The translations under genes were made by a program, and so were the position numbers. Of a stretch of 57,225 bases of DNA, positions 18,291-27,880 are shown in pieces (position 1 is the stretch's first letter; every line of letters begins with the position of its first letter). This stretch comes from Thalassolituus marinus. Its GTDB lineage: Bacteria > Pseudomonadota > Gammaproteobacteria > Pseudomonadales > Oceanobacteraceae. The notes under the pieces are model-generated. The model was not told where the DNA came from. It did no database searches and saw nothing but the letters and a program-made list of their open reading frames with translations. The stretch covers positions 1 to 57,225 of the forward strand of contig NZ_JAEDAH010000104.1 in NCBI RefSeq assembly GCF_020320395.1, in the 5' to 3' direction.

Positions 18291-19877
18291 ATGTTCACAA
18301 TCCGCCAGCTATATACAGTGATTGCAGTGATTTACACTCTGCTGTTGCTGGTTGGCATTATAACCATGCGAGTGTTGTGGTTTTTTCCTGCAGAATACGA
18401 TGACGCTCTGGCCGTGCAGCAAAGCGAAGTGAACGGCCTGATTTCGGCATTGGCGCTCAAGCGTAATCAGCTCGAAGCCGTTACCCAGGACTACGCCGCC
18501 TGGGACGACACATTTGAATACGCTGCTGGCGACAATCCGGAATACACCGATGAAAACTTCATTACGGACACCTTCGATGCCCAGTCTCTCAACGCCGTTG
18601 TCATTGTTAATCCGGACAGCGACATTCTCTATGGTGGCTTTTATGCAGGCGAAGATATTCACGCCCTGCCCGATGAGCTTGCCGAATGGACTCGCCTTGC
18701 CAGCAACGAGTTCTTTTCAAATCAGGTGACCAGTGGCTTTCAGACCATCAACGAGCGCATTTACCTGATCGCATCCAGTCCGATCACACCCACCGGTGAG
18801 AGCAATCCTATTGGTGGCTGGTTACTGTTCATGCAGGCAATTGATAACAATTACCTGACAGTCCTGGCTGAGGTTGCGCGTCTGAACATGACATTAAAAA
18901 TACCACCCTACTCTGTTGATAGCGTGAACCTTAAAATGCCAATCAACGAAGTGATGGCCATTCGTCAGGGGTGTTTATTCGATGACATGAAGCATCCTTC
19001 GCTGTGCGTTAACCTGCGCCATTCCAATGGCAGTGGGCCACAAATGTTCAGCTCCAGATTGTTACTAACACTGTTGATTTTCAGCCTGATTCCCGCAGCC
19101 CTGTTCCTGACGCTGCTGAACTTATTGATAGATCCGATCAGCAAAGCAACCAAACTGCTGGAGCGCAGCAACTCCGACCATACGCTGCACCCTATTCTGT
19201 ACACCACGCCGGTTCGCATTCTGGAACTGCGCCAGTTGCGGAATGCCTACAACGAACTGGTTCACACCATTCGCCAGCAGCAGGCGCGGCTTGAGCAGCT
19301 TTCCAATACCGACCGCCTGACCAACATTCCCAATCGGCGCGCGTTCGATGAAGCGCTGGAAACTTCCTGGCGCCGAATGCTGCGCCACTCGCATTCTGTT
19401 GCACTGGTGCTGGTCGATATCGACTACTTTAAACGCTTCAATGACCATTATGGTCATCAGACTGGCGATATGGCCTTGCATCAGGTCGCTCAGGCCTTGC
19501 ATGCGTGCGCGCGCAGAGCCGACGAAATGGCCAGCCGCTTTGGCGGTGAAGAGTTCGCCCTGATCCTGCTGGCCGATGATGCGCGCTCTCTGGATGCAAT
19601 CCGCACACGCCTGCACACTGCCATAAGTAATCTGCACATTCCCCATGGCTACTCCGCGGCAGGAAAAGAGCTGACCGTCAGTATTGGTATTGCATGGGTA
19701 AAGGACTCTGGCCAATGGCTGGAAAGCATTGGCAAGGAAGAATGGCTGAGGGCAGCGGATACCGCCCTCTACGAGGCCAAAGCAGCGGGTCGTAACACCA
19801 GCATGCTGCAGGTTCTGAGCGAAGAAATACCGCTTACAGAGTCACCTGTATTGAGCCGATTACCCGATTCGCTTTAG
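18291..19877 (+). CDS. CHASE4-GGDEF diguanylate cyclase
   Basis: A 528-aa inner-membrane enzyme making c-di-GMP from two GTP. Helix 1 (about 7-28) leads to a periplasmic CHASE4 sensor (about 50-225; [16 protein letters not shown] and [13 protein letters not shown] are typical), helix 2 lies near 255-280, and a GGDEF domain follows ([45 protein letters not shown]). The catalytic GGEEF is intact. The expected inhibitory RxxD site reads RADE, so product feedback may be weak. ATG at 18291 with GGAG is preferred to GTG 18282. Its 3' end overlaps convergent purT by 44 bases. Confidence 0.93.
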   Translation: MFTIRQLYTVIAVIYTLLLLVGIITMRVLWFFPAEYDDALAVQQSEVNGLISALALKRNQLEAVTQDYAAWDDTFEYAAGDNPEYTDENFITDTFDAQSLNAVVIVNPDSDILYGGFYAGEDIHALPDELAEWTRLASNEFFSNQVTSGFQTINERIYLIASSPITPTGESNPIGGWLLFMQAIDNNYLTVLAEVARLNMTLKIPPYSVDSVNLKMPINEVMAIRQGCLFDDMKHPSLCVNLRHSNGSGPQMFSSRLLLTLLIFSLIPAALFLTLLNLLIDPISKATKLLERSNSDHTLHPILYTTPVRILELRQLRNAYNELVHTIRQQQARLEQLSNTDRLTNIPNRRAFDEALETSWRRMLRHSHSVALVLVDIDYFKRFNDHYGHQTGDMALHQVAQALHACARRADEMASRFGGEEFALILLADDARSLDAIRTRLHTAISNLHIPHGYSAAGKELTVSIGIAWVKDSGQWLESIGKEEWLRAADTALYEAKAAGRNTSMLQVLSEEIPLTESPVLSRLPDSL

Positions 19878-21030
19878 CCCGGGCCTGATCAATATTTTCA
19901 TCACGTGCCAGAGCAACACCGAGACGACGCTTACCACTCACTTCTGGCTTACCGAACAGGCGCAGCTGAGTGTTTATCTCTGCCAGCGCTTTATCCAGCC
20001 CGGCAAACTGCATCTGACGTGATTCACCTGCCACCAGCAAGACACTGGAAGCAGACGGGCCATGCTGCACAATATTAGGAATTGGCAGTCCAAGAATCGC
20101 CCGCGCATGCAAGGCAAATTCAGATAAATCCTGAGAGATCAGCGTTACCAGGCCAGTATCGTGTGGACGCGGTGACACTTCGCTGAAAATAACGTCGTCA
20201 CCTTTTACGAACAGCTCAACACCAAACAGCCCCAACCCGCCAAGGTCTGTGGTCACTGCTTTTGCGATATTCTGTGCCTTCGCCAGTGCATCATCTGTCA
20301 TCACCTGCGGCTGCCAGGACTCCTGATAATCTCCGTCTTCCTGTCGATGGCCAATGGGGGCACAAAAACTGGTGGTGATATCACCATTAGCATCTTTATG
20401 GCGAATAGTCAGCAAGGTGATTTCAAAGTCGAAATCAACAAAGCCTTCAACAATAACCTTCCCTTTCCCCGCACGCCCGCCTTCCTGCGCATAATCCCAC
20501 GCAGCTTTCAATTGGGACGCTTCACGCACAAAACTCTGGCCTTTGCCGGAAGAGCTCATAATCGGCTTCACCAGACACGGCAACCCGATTTCGTCAGCAG
20601 CCTGCATAAAGGCCTCTTCGCTGTCGGCAAAGCAGTAGCTTGATGTTGGCAAGCCCAGTGTTTCTGCGGCCAGACGACGGATTCCCTCACGGTTCATGGT
20701 CAGCTGCGTAGCGCGCGCCGTTGGAATAATATTGACGCCTTCCTGCTCCAGCGCAGCCAGCGTGTCGGTGGCAATGGCTTCAATTTCAGGAACAACCAGC
20801 GCGGGCTTCTCTTGCTCTATCACCGCCCGCAACGCATCGCCATCCAGCATGCTGATAACATGGCTACGATCCGCCACCTGCATAGCCGGTGCATTTTCGT
20901 AGCGATCCACCGCAATGACTTCACAGCCAAGACGCTGCAGTTCGATTACAACTTCTTTACCCAGCTCACCGGAGCCGCAAAGCAGCACACGGGTGGCAAC
21001 CGGGGAAAACGGAGTACCCAGAGTGGTCAT
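19834..21030 (-). CDS. purT: Formate-dependent phosphoribosylglycinamide formyltransferase (GAR transformylase 2)
   Basis: A 398-aa ATP-grasp enzyme that uses formate and ATP for the third step of purine synthesis. The pre-ATP-grasp Rossmann segment [20 protein letters not shown] and the ATP-grasp core ([61 protein letters not shown]) are complete, and the length matches E. coli PurT (392). The ATG at 21030 ([10 protein letters not shown]) has GGA with 7-base spacing; a longer frame to 21102 is not needed. Its 3' end overlaps the convergent cyclase gene. Probably in one transcript with the three genes upstream. Confidence 0.96.
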   Translation of the reverse strand: MTTLGTPFSPVATRVLLCGSGELGKEVVIELQRLGCEVIAVDRYENAPAMQVADRSHVISMLDGDALRAVIEQEKPALVVPEIEAIATDTLAALEQEGVNIIPTARATQLTMNREGIRRLAAETLGLPTSSYCFADSEEAFMQAADEIGLPCLVKPIMSSSGKGQSFVREASQLKAAWDYAQEGGRAGKGKVIVEGFVDFDFEITLLTIRHKDANGDITTSFCAPIGHRQEDGDYQESWQPQVMTDDALAKAQNIAKAVTTDLGGLGLFGVELFVKGDDVIFSEVSPRPHDTGLVTLISQDLSEFALHARAILGLPIPNIVQHGPSASSVLLVAGESRQMQFAGLDKALAEINTQLRLFGKPEVSGKRRLGVALARDENIDQARAKANRVIGSIQVTL

Positions 21031-21052
21031 ATCAGATTCCATTAACATGGCT

Positions 21053-21247
21053 TCAGGAAGGAAGCCGGATAAAATTGCTGGCCGCCTGCTCTCGCTCAGC
21101 AACCTTTTTTAAAACTTCGCGGCGCTCGTCATCGCTGAAACGCCCCCAGGAAGAGATTTCCTGGCCGGTGCGATAGCAGCCAACGCAAACGTCATTATCA
21201 TCGAGAGCACAAATACTTACGCAGGGAGAACGTACCGGCGTGGTCAC
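21053..21247 (-). CDS. DUF1289 small Cys protein
   Basis: A 64-aa protein with the family's four-Cys pattern: [11 protein letters not shown], then [20 protein letters not shown], a predicted metal or Fe-S binding knuckle. It starts MTTPVRSP. Function is unknown; the family is small and often next to Nudix or carbonic-anhydrase-like genes. It overlaps the upstream gamma-carbonic anhydrase gene by 4 bases (ATGA-type) and precedes purT, so the three form an operon. Confidence 0.9.
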   Translation of the reverse strand: MTTPVRSPCVSICALDDNDVCVGCYRTGQEISSWGRFSDDERREVLKKVAEREQAASNFIRLPS

Positions 21248-21768
21248 AACGTAATCTCCTCAAGCTCGGTCATATAACGACTCGCGTTGTGCACGTAATG
21301 TGCGGCACTGGCTTCCAGCATACGACACTGCTGTTCACTGAGCTGGCGTTTGATAACCGCCGGAGAACCGACCACCAGTGAGCCGTCCGGAATTTCCATT
21401 CCCTCAGGAATCAGTGCATTGGCACCGATAATACAATGACGACCAATTTTTGCTTTATTCAGTACCACGGCGCCAATGCCAATCAGTGAATAGTCGCCGA
21501 TATCACAGCCATGCAGCATCGCCTGATGACCTACCGTTACACCCTTACCAATAGTCAGCGGAATACCGCCATCGGTATGCAGCACGGAGTTATCCTGAAT
21601 ATTTGAGGACTCACCAACAGTAATCTGATCGTTATCTCCGCGGATCACCACGCCGAACCAGACACTGCTGTTAGCACACAGTTCAACACTACCGATGACT
21701 CTGGCGCCATCCGCGACAAACACGTTTTCGCCCTTAACCGGCACACGCTTCCCTAACTTATAAAACAT
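21244..21768 (-). CDS. Gamma-carbonic anhydrase family protein (YrdA-like)
   Basis: A 174-aa left-handed beta-helix hexapeptide-repeat trimer. Repeats run from about 15 to 140 and the three metal His positions are visible: LHTDGG region, [14 protein letters not shown] (two His). Members may bind Zn and have weak or no carbonic anhydrase activity. The second of two close ATGs (21768, MFYKLGKR) is chosen because GGAG lies six bases before it and directly abuts the first. Confidence 0.92.
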   Translation of the reverse strand: MFYKLGKRVPVKGENVFVADGARVIGSVELCANSSVWFGVVIRGDNDQITVGESSNIQDNSVLHTDGGIPLTIGKGVTVGHQAMLHGCDIGDYSLIGIGAVVLNKAKIGRHCIIGANALIPEGMEIPDGSLVVGSPAVIKRQLSEQQCRMLEASAAHYVHNASRYMTELEEITL

Positions 21769-21799
21769 ACACATCTCCGGATATGCGTGGCTGACAGCC

Positions 21800-22372
21800 T
21801 TATATGGAATACGAGATATCGCAATCCCAAAGATCATTCATCATTTCGGTAATCATCATCGAGGTAAGCCCCCAGATGTGAAAACCCTCGTAGTCGTAGC
21901 TGGGCACACGAATAGTACCGCGCTCGAAGTAGCCGCTTGGTTTACTGCGAAAGTGATCGAGTGGCACTGAAAAAACGGCATCCAGCTCATCGGGATTAGC
22001 AACAAAGGTTACATCCGGTGGAATAATGGCCAGTACCGGCGTGACCAGGTAACCAAAGCGTGACACTACCTGACTCAACTGACCAACCACCCGCACCTGA
22101 GCGGAGGTCAGAGCAACCTCTTCTTCAGCCTCGCGTAATGCGGTTGCGATAATTGACTCATCCTCAGGGTCGCGCTTGCCTCCGGGAAATGCGACTTCCC
22201 CCTGATGCGACGACAGATTTGACGAGCGCAGCGTCAGCAGTATCCTTGGCTCGGCTTCATCAGTAATAGCAACCAGAACACCGGCTTCCGCCAGACCTGG
22301 TTGACTGATCTGGCGCGCCTGATAACCCTGCAGGCGCGCACTGAGGTATTCGTAAAGAGGTGGTTTTGTCAT
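21800..22372 (-). CDS. nudL: Nudix hydrolase, CoA pyrophosphatase type
   Basis: A 190-aa cytoplasmic hydrolase. The Nudix box [23 protein letters not shown] (residues given as G-x5-E-x7-REUxEExGU spacing, all key positions filled) follows the CoA-type UPF0035 signature [21 protein letters not shown] (21 residues, here described by L-R, L-S-S-H, and AFPGG). Such enzymes cleave CoA to 4'-phosphopantetheine and 3',5'-ADP. The ATG at 22372 ([10 protein letters not shown]) is likely; earlier starts exist and none has a strong ribosome site. It is the first gene of the nudL-gammaCA-DUF1289-purT run. Confidence 0.9.
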   Translation of the reverse strand: MTKPPLYEYLSARLQGYQARQISQPGLAEAGVLVAITDEAEPRILLTLRSSNLSSHQGEVAFPGGKRDPEDESIIATALREAEEEVALTSAQVRVVGQLSQVVSRFGYLVTPVLAIIPPDVTFVANPDELDAVFSVPLDHFRSKPSGYFERGTIRVPSYDYEGFHIWGLTSMMITEMMNDLWDCDISYSI

Positions 22373-22704
22373 AACGCCATTGTACTGATCCATTCTGCAG
22401 CGTGCTATTAACAATGGCTGAAGAAAGCGTGGCGCAGAGTCTGCAAAGAGGCACCAACTCTTAGACTTTTTTCTTATAAGAAACAGTGATTATCCGTTCC
22501 GGCCACAAATCCAGAGCTTTATCGTTCACTTAACACTTTGTTTTCAAACGGTTTTTTCATGACCGGGCACGGCCCGAAAAATCAAAAGCCCTTCGTTTTC
22601 AGTAAGTTACAGAACCTGACAAAGCTGACCGGGGGAATTCGTCAAAGCAAAGTCATGAAGTAGACTAGTTTCCAGAAATTGCAAACCAACTCGCGAGTTT
22701 TTTT
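22373..22704. other. 332-base divergent intergenic region
   Basis: No ORF with coding character and no known RNA gene is seen between nudL and the DUF3135 gene. It carries a short hairpin CGGGC/GCCCG near 22563-22575 followed by A on the plus strand, which is not a terminator, and the AT-rich leader GAGTTTTTTT directly before 22705. Promoters for both flanking genes must lie here, but no box pair stands out. Confidence 0.5.
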
Positions 22705-23040
22705 ATGGAACTACCCAGCTTTGATGAAATGATGCGCCTGGCCGCCGAAGATCCGGCAAGTCTGGAATCGATCCGGGCTCAGGCTATTGAAAGCTTCATC
22801 GGCAACGCGCCGCTGGACCTGCAGCGTCGCCTGCGTGGATTGCAATTCCGTATTGATGCAACGCGAACCTGCTCATCGAACCCAATGGCAGCCTGCCTGA
22901 AAATCTCCCAGATGATGCATGACCAGCTGCACCACCTGCTGGACACTATCAATGGCAACGAGTCACCAGCCAAACCTGTTGATCATCATGCGGATGCCGA
23001 CAGCAAGATTATTCCCTTCCCGTTACTGGCAACCATCTGA
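22705..23040 (+). CDS. DUF3135 family protein
   Basis: A 111-aa protein. MELPSFDEMMRLAAEDPASL is the typical DUF3135 start, and the middle (APLDLQRRLRGLQFRIDATR) is also conserved; both are helical. Members are proteobacterial and uncharacterised. The GAG seven bases before the ATG, separated by seven T, is the likely ribosome site. The last 30 residues (HHADADSKIIPFPLL) look disordered. Confidence 0.85.
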   Translation: MELPSFDEMMRLAAEDPASLESIRAQAIESFIGNAPLDLQRRLRGLQFRIDATRTCSSNPMAACLKISQMMHDQLHHLLDTINGNESPAKPVDHHADADSKIIPFPLLATI

Positions 23041-23079
23041 AGCCGTTATACTGGGCGCAAAGGATTACAGAGTACCTCC

Positions 23080-23625
23080 ATGAAGTACTGCAGCCATTGC
23101 GCCACCGAACTCGAATTCCGCATTCCCGCTGGCGATAACCGCCAGCGCTTCATTTGCCCCGCATGCGATACCATTTTTTATCAGAATCCGCGCATCGTTG
23201 CCGGTACCCTGCCCGTTTTCGAAAACAAAATACTGCTTTGCCGACGGGCGATTGAACCGCGCAAAGGCTTCTGGACCCTGCCAGCTGGCTTTATGGAGAA
23301 TGGTGAAAGCACAGAAGAAGCTGCTCTGCGCGAAACAATGGAAGAAGCCGGAGCACAGGTGGAACTGGTATCACTGTTTTCTGCTGTGACGGTGCCCATG
23401 ATTGATCAGGTACACATTTTCTTTCTGGCCAGCATGCCAACGGCAGACTTCAGCGCCGGCGAGGAAAGCCTGGAAGTCGCCCTGTTTGATGAGCACAGCA
23501 TTCCCTGGCGCGAGCTGGCGTTCCCAACCGTCAGCCAGACGTTGCGGCGGTACTTTGCCAATCCGTCGCCGACGCAACCAACCCACGTATTTGATATTCG
23601 CCCGCCATTCGCAGATGCCTTCTGA
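23080..23625 (+). CDS. Zinc-ribbon Nudix hydrolase (NudC-like)
   Basis: A 181-aa protein. An N-terminal zinc ribbon (KYCSHCATEL and FICPACDTIFYQNP, two CxxC pairs, residues 3-32) precedes a Nudix domain: GFMENGESTEEAALRETMEE followed by AG gives a full Nudix box. The YQNPRIV segment before the fold and WTLPAGF are typical of the NADH/ADP-ribose pyrophosphatase-like group. Shorter than E. coli NudC (257) because the NudC N-terminal domain is missing. The substrate is a guess. Confidence 0.9.
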   Translation: MKYCSHCATELEFRIPAGDNRQRFICPACDTIFYQNPRIVAGTLPVFENKILLCRRAIEPRKGFWTLPAGFMENGESTEEAALRETMEEAGAQVELVSLFSAVTVPMIDQVHIFFLASMPTADFSAGEESLEVALFDEHSIPWRELAFPTVSQTLRRYFANPSPTQPTHVFDIRPPFADAF

Positions 23626-23637
23626 ACAACAGAACGC

Positions 23638-23949
23638 TTAAAACGACTCCAGCCGCCACACATCGTATGCCGGCTCTTCATATGGGTGAGCCTTACGCAG
23701 GGCGGCCACCGCTGCGCGGATGAGGTCGTCCTCACAAACCATCTCAATTCTCAGCTCACTCACCCTTTCTGTTTCGCCACAACGGCCGATAAAAGGATCA
23801 GAGCCTGCCAGCGGCCGGAATTGTCCGCTGCCAGACGTTTGCCAGCAGCAGTCGGCGTAATTACCTATCTGACCTGCACCAGTGGCAAAAATGGCTTCTT
23901 TTACTCGCTCGGCAAATTCATCCGGAACGAAAAAAACGAGTTTATACAT
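23638..23949 (-). CDS. YqfO/NIF3-type domain protein
   Basis: A 103-aa protein matching the stand-alone insert domain found in NIF3/YqfO proteins, CutA-like in fold: [49 protein letters not shown], and the end [15 protein letters not shown]. Function unknown; single-domain versions are common in gammaproteobacteria. It converges with the Nudix gene, with a 12-base gap. Confidence 0.9.
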   Translation of the reverse strand: MYKLVFFVPDEFAERVKEAIFATGAGQIGNYADCCWQTSGSGQFRPLAGSDPFIGRCGETERVSELRIEMVCEDDLIRAAVAALRKAHPYEEPAYDVWRLESF

Positions 23950-24039
23950 ACACTTAGTTCACTCTTTGTAGCGACTCGGTGGAATTGGTCTATGCTTTTA
24001 CCAACGGGTCCATATTTAAGACGTTATCAGGGACATTGC

Positions 24040-25650
24040 ATGAAACTCAGCAACCTGTCGATTCAGCACAAAGTTTACCTGGCACTAGGCACCATATTCC
24101 TGTCTGTGCTGATCGTTGTCATCAGTGTTGCTGTGTCAGCTGAAAAGAAAATGAGCAGTGATATGGTGCACAGCCAGTTAAAGGACAAGGCATCAGGCTA
24201 CCTTGATACCATGAACATGCTGATGATCTCGGGTGCCATTGGCAACCGGGAAATGGTTCGCACCAAAATTCTGTCAGACAACAATATCGTCGAAGCACGA
24301 ATGCTGCGCAGCCCCAAAATTGATGCTCTGTACGGCAAGGGCCTGCCTCATGAGTACCCCCAGGATGATCTCGACAAACGAGCTCTGGCCGGCGAAGAAA
24401 TTCTGCTCGACGAACATACCAGCGACGGTCACATGATGACGCTGCTGACGCCTGTTTACGCCCACGAGAACTACCGTGGTACCAACTGTCTGGGGTGTCA
24501 TCAGGCTAAAGAAGGCGACGTGCTGGGTGCCATCCGTATCAGTTACTCACTGGATGAACTGGACTCCGGCATCATGGCCAACATGATACGCATGGGCGCT
24601 ATTCAGGCTGCAATGTTTGTCGCCGCTCTGGTGGTCCTCTCCCTGCTGCTGCGCCGCGTCATTGTTTCACCCGTTCGTCGCATGCAGCGAACACTGGAAA
24701 ACATGGAAAAAGACTCCGACCTGACGCAAATGGTGGCTGTCAGCAACGAAGATGAGATTGGCCGCGCAGGCTCTGCACTTAATCGAATGATCGAACGCTT
24801 TTCAGACTCCCTGCGCCATGTAGTCGATTCAGCCAGCGAACTTGAAAAAGCCGCACAAAACATTGACAGCTCATCACGTAAATCACTTGATGCCGCACAG
24901 GCACAGAAAAAAGAAACCACAGGCATTCATCGAGCCATTGAGGAGTTGCATGAAAGTATTCAGCTGGTGATGGCTAATGCAGAACAAAGCAGTCAGGCTT
25001 CCGGAGAAGCTCGCACTGCTGCCCGCGACGGCGTTAAGAAAACCAATGAAGCAACGGCCAGTATCGAGTCGATGAACACCGCCATTCAGTCGACTGCGGA
25101 AGTTATCGCAACACTGGACAACCGCAGCAACAACGTCGGCAGCGTGCTGGAAGTGATCAAAGGCATCGCAGAACAAACCAACCTGCTGGCACTGAACGCC
25201 GCCATCGAAGCAGCCCGGGCCGGCGAATCAGGGCGTGGCTTCGCCGTGGTAGCCGATGAAGTTCGCACCCTGTCGCAACGGACGCACGAATCCACGCAGG
25301 AAATCGAAAAAATGATCGAGCAGTTGCAGTCGGAAGCACGCCGCGCGGTGGATTCGATGCATACCGCTCAGAGTGTGGCAGAAGAAGGCCTGAACCGTGT
25401 CAACGATGCTGCTAACGCACTGCATCGCATGACCGAACAGGTCGACCGCATGAGCACCCTCAATGACGAAACACTGAAACGTATGCACGAGCAGGTTGAA
25501 GTTGGTCGCAATGTTTCTGGTGGGATAGAAAGCATCAGTGAGCATTCATACAACACATCACTGAATGCGGAGCGTACCGCCCAGGTATCAGACCGCCTGG
25601 TCAACATGGCCCATCACCTGAGTACACTGGTGCGTAAGTTTAAACTCTGA
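24040..25650 (+). CDS. Methyl-accepting chemotaxis protein with a CxxCH heme c motif
   Basis: A 536-aa chemoreceptor. Helix 1 (about 13-35), a periplasmic sensor of ~150 residues, helix 2 (about 186-206), HAMP (to about 260), and the MCP signalling hairpin with [20 protein letters not shown] and [18 protein letters not shown]. Near the end of the sensor, NCLGCH (C150, C153, H154) is a c-type heme attachment motif, followed by [12 protein letters not shown]. Such heme-bearing chemoreceptors (known in Geobacter and Desulfovibrio) sense redox or gases. No C-terminal NWETF-like tether is seen. The ATG at 24040 with AGGGA is chosen; an upstream reading to 23686 overlaps another gene. No che cluster is nearby. 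Confidence 0.95.
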   Translation: MKLSNLSIQHKVYLALGTIFLSVLIVVISVAVSAEKKMSSDMVHSQLKDKASGYLDTMNMLMISGAIGNREMVRTKILSDNNIVEARMLRSPKIDALYGKGLPHEYPQDDLDKRALAGEEILLDEHTSDGHMMTLLTPVYAHENYRGTNCLGCHQAKEGDVLGAIRISYSLDELDSGIMANMIRMGAIQAAMFVAALVVLSLLLRRVIVSPVRRMQRTLENMEKDSDLTQMVAVSNEDEIGRAGSALNRMIERFSDSLRHVVDSASELEKAAQNIDSSSRKSLDAAQAQKKETTGIHRAIEELHESIQLVMANAEQSSQASGEARTAARDGVKKTNEATASIESMNTAIQSTAEVIATLDNRSNNVGSVLEVIKGIAEQTNLLALNAAIEAARAGESGRGFAVVADEVRTLSQRTHESTQEIEKMIEQLQSEARRAVDSMHTAQSVAEEGLNRVNDAANALHRMTEQVDRMSTLNDETLKRMHEQVEVGRNVSGGIESISEHSYNTSLNAERTAQVSDRLVNMAHHLSTLVRKFKL

Positions 25651-25655
25651 TTCAG

Positions 25656-25922
25656 TTACTGACGGGCAATAATGCCCGTCAGCCCTTCCAGTTCAGCGAT
25701 GGTTTGCAGCGCAAAATCGTTGGAGTCTCCGCACACAGCCTCATCCGCTTTGAATTCATGACAAACCCTGGGTCGGGATGGCTGACCGAATATCCTGCAG
25801 AGGTTATTGTCGTCCAGCTGAATACAGCGAACGCCGGCCGGCTTGCCCTGAGGCATGCCCGGAATCGGTGATGAGATAGACGGCGCTATGCAGCAGGCTC
25901 CGCAGCCCAGTCGGCATTCCAC
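25656..25922 (-). CDS. YkgJ family cysteine cluster protein
   Basis: An 88-aa protein of the Fe-S-type cysteine cluster family: ECRLGCGACC, RCIQLDDNNLCRIF and RPRVCHEF give seven Cys, spaced as in CxxxCxxCC plus distal Cys. Function unknown; predicted Zn or Fe-S binding. The GTG at 25922 with GGAG five bases upstream fits the family start just before the first Cys. It follows the secreted small protein gene by 22 bases and converges with the MCP gene. Its 3' end encodes a perfect 10-bp hairpin (25659-25682). Confidence 0.88.
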   Translation of the reverse strand: MECRLGCGACCIAPSISSPIPGMPQGKPAGVRCIQLDDNNLCRIFGQPSRPRVCHEFKADEAVCGDSNDFALQTIAELEGLTGIIARQ

Positions 25923-25944
25923 ATTAACTCCAGTGAATACGAAT

Positions 25945-26325
25945 TCAGTAACGGTAACGAAACGCCTCATCGCGACGTTTCTTTTCCAGCGCCTGCCACA
26001 AGGTCAGATTGTAACGAATACAATAACTGCGCAAACGCTGCAGTTTTGCCGGATCATGTTCAACGTTAGCAAAGGTTTGCCAGTGCCGGTTCAAGGGGCG
26101 AATGCGGTACTTCGCCTCCACCTCACGAATCTGAGCTTCTTTAAGACCCGGCAATTCTAACGTATCTGCCAGCTGAATCCCTACAAACTCATAATGTCCC
26201 TGAGCGAAGTCAGCCCGCGCATCCTCCACCGGGTAAGACAGCGTCGGGTCCGCACTGACTGCAGCCACAGGGACCAGCACCAACGCTGCTGCTGCCAGTA
26301 AGATTCTGCCTGATCGATTGAGCAC
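25945..26325 (-). CDS. Small secreted protein of unknown function
   Basis: A 126-aa protein. The N-terminus (LNRSGRILLAAAALVLVPVAAVSA) is a signal peptide, with likely cleavage after VSA. The mature ~100 residues are charged and mostly helical, with LPGLKEAQIREVEAKYRIRP and a C-terminal LTLWQALEKKRRDEAF. I do not recognise the family. GTG at 26325 is chosen because GGAGG lies five bases upstream; GTG 26331 is possible. It is just upstream of ykgJ-like and divergent from the outer-membrane protein gene at 26435. Confidence 0.75.
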   Translation of the reverse strand: MLNRSGRILLAAAALVLVPVAAVSADPTLSYPVEDARADFAQGHYEFVGIQLADTLELPGLKEAQIREVEAKYRIRPLNRHWQTFANVEHDPAKLQRLRSYCIRYNLTLWQALEKKRRDEAFRYRY

Positions 26326-26434
26326 ACTCACCTCCGGTTAATAGAGTTCTGCTCAACAGTGTAGTTGTCATCTTGCCATCCCCCAAGGGCTGGGATAGCC
26401 TTGCCCGGCTGATATTCGTAAAAAGGACAAGTGG

Positions 26435-26983
26435 ATGTCTCTGACCAGCAGAGCTCTGATTAGCCTCGTCGCAGGACTGGCATTAATCCAGCCGGCACAG
26501 GCCGAACCAACCAATTTCCGCGTAGGCACCGGCCTGTTTCAGACAAGCTTTGATAATGCTGCAGCGTGGATGCCTGAATCCTCCGATCAGGGCTTTACTC
26601 TGTTCGCGGAGTTTCCGCAAAGTGCCCATGCCGGTTCGCGTTTCATGCTTTACCGTATTAACGGTGAGGATGGACGACGCATCGAAGGTGGAGAAACTCA
26701 GTTGATGTGGGGCCTTGGACTCGACGCGCCTGGATTGCGCCTTTACACGGGCCCCGCCTGGCACTACGAGAACATCCGCGTTGCCCGTGCCAGTGGCAGC
26801 AACACCCGCCGTTTCAATGGCTGGGGATGGCATGCTGGAACCGGCTTTCAGTACAAAGCGGTGACGATCGATCTGACAACAACCTGGCGTGTTGCTGACG
26901 ATTACACCAGCGAAGCCGAGCGTGACGGCAAAGATGGCGGCGACGTCTTCACCTACAGCCTGCTCGCCAGTTACCGTTTCTGA
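26435..26983 (+). CDS. Predicted small outer-membrane beta-barrel protein
   Basis: A 182-aa protein. The signal peptide MSLTSRALISLVAGLALIQP ends AQA-E (cleavage near 23). The mature part shows alternating hydrophobic/aromatic strands and ends ...TYSLLASYRF, with the terminal Phe typical of outer-membrane barrels. Family unknown. AGGACAAG lies upstream of the ATG. Two further genes follow tightly (9 bases, then zero), forming an operon with the 50-aa protein and the pseudouridine synthase. Confidence 0.78.
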   Translation: MSLTSRALISLVAGLALIQPAQAEPTNFRVGTGLFQTSFDNAAAWMPESSDQGFTLFAEFPQSAHAGSRFMLYRINGEDGRRIEGGETQLMWGLGLDAPGLRLYTGPAWHYENIRVARASGSNTRRFNGWGWHAGTGFQYKAVTIDLTTTWRVADDYTSEAERDGKDGGDVFTYSLLASYRF

Positions 26984-26992
26984 GGATTGACC

Positions 26993-27145
26993 ATGACCAC
27001 TACCGTTGCCGTGCGTTACATGTCCCGGGCGGAAATCGAGCGTCTGATGTACAGCCTGAATGCATCTGCAGACAACCCGGAAGCCCAGTTGTTTGAAGCA
27101 CTGGTAAGACGCCTGCTGGAACTGCTGGAGCAGGAAAGCCGCTGA
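26993..27145 (+). CDS. 50-aa conserved-looking small protein
   Basis: An ORF too short for standard length cut-offs. It begins MTTTVAVRYMSRAEIERLMY and ends LVRRLLELLEQESR. It has AGGATTGACC before the ATG, is helical and charged, and ends at TGA 27143-27145, immediately before the GTG of the pseudouridine synthase gene. The ribosome site of that next gene lies inside this one. The tight fit (9 bases from the barrel gene, zero to the next) and coding-like codon usage support it. Function unknown. Confidence 0.75.
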   Translation: MTTTVAVRYMSRAEIERLMYSLNASADNPEAQLFEALVRRLLELLEQESR

Positions 27146-27805
27146 GTGACATCCATACTGTCTGTTATTGCCCGCCATCCGGACTGGCTGGCGATTTATA
27201 AGCCCGAAGGACTGGGCATGCACAGCGAAGGCGACGAACAAGGTATTGTCGTAATTGCCGCTGAGCAGTTTGGCTGCCGGTTATGGCCGGTTCACCGTCT
27301 CGATAAAGTCACCTCAGGTGTTTTGCTGCTGGCCACCTCAGCCGAGGCAGCGGCACGCCTGTCAGCCCTGTTTGCAGAGCACCAGATTCAGAAATACTAC
27401 CTCGCCAGCGCTGCCGGCAAACCGGCGAAGAAACAGGGCTGGATCAAAGGCGATATGCTTAAAACACGAAACGGCAGCTGGAAGCTTGCACGCAGTCAGA
27501 ACAACCCGGCCATCACTCGTTTTATCAGCCATTTTGATGCTCAGCACGGCGATCGTCTGTACCTGCTGAAGCCTCTGACCGGCAAAACCCACCAGTTACG
27601 TGTTGCTCTGAAAAGCCTGGGCTGCGCCATTCGCGGCGACCAGCGTTATGGCGGCGACGATGCTGACCGTACCTACCTGCACGCGATGACTCTGCGCTGG
27701 AGCGACGACGACGGAGCACACATCATCAGTGCCCTGCCACGTTCTGGCCACTGGCCGGAGATGCCTGCTGACTGGACTGATCCCGATCAGATTATTCCGG
27801 ATTAA
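27146..27805 (+). CDS. RluA-family pseudouridine synthase
   Basis: A 219-aa RNA-modifying enzyme. The catalytic motif HRLDKVTSGVLLL holds the nucleophilic Asp (near residue 52), with the KPEGLGMHSE opening and the LLKPLTGKTHQLRVALKSLG and GDQRYGG motifs of the RluA/RluC/TruC group. No S4 domain. The target RNA is uncertain; single-domain versions modify 23S rRNA or tRNA. The GTG start directly follows the TGA of the preceding small gene with AGGAAAG upstream. Confidence 0.92.
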   Translation: MTSILSVIARHPDWLAIYKPEGLGMHSEGDEQGIVVIAAEQFGCRLWPVHRLDKVTSGVLLLATSAEAAARLSALFAEHQIQKYYLASAAGKPAKKQGWIKGDMLKTRNGSWKLARSQNNPAITRFISHFDAQHGDRLYLLKPLTGKTHQLRVALKSLGCAIRGDQRYGGDDADRTYLHAMTLRWSDDDGAHIISALPRSGHWPEMPADWTDPDQIIPD

Positions 27806-27880
27806 CCCGTCGTTTTCCGGCTTCCGTCCTCTATACTGAAAAGATCATTTGCCAGGAAGCGATGGCCTTATGTCCCGGGC

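Noticed and set aside
23686-24039. N-terminal extension of the chemoreceptor reading frame
   Set aside because: It is antisense to the NIF3-like gene and has no membrane or sensor features; ATG 24040 begins the usual MCP N-terminus.
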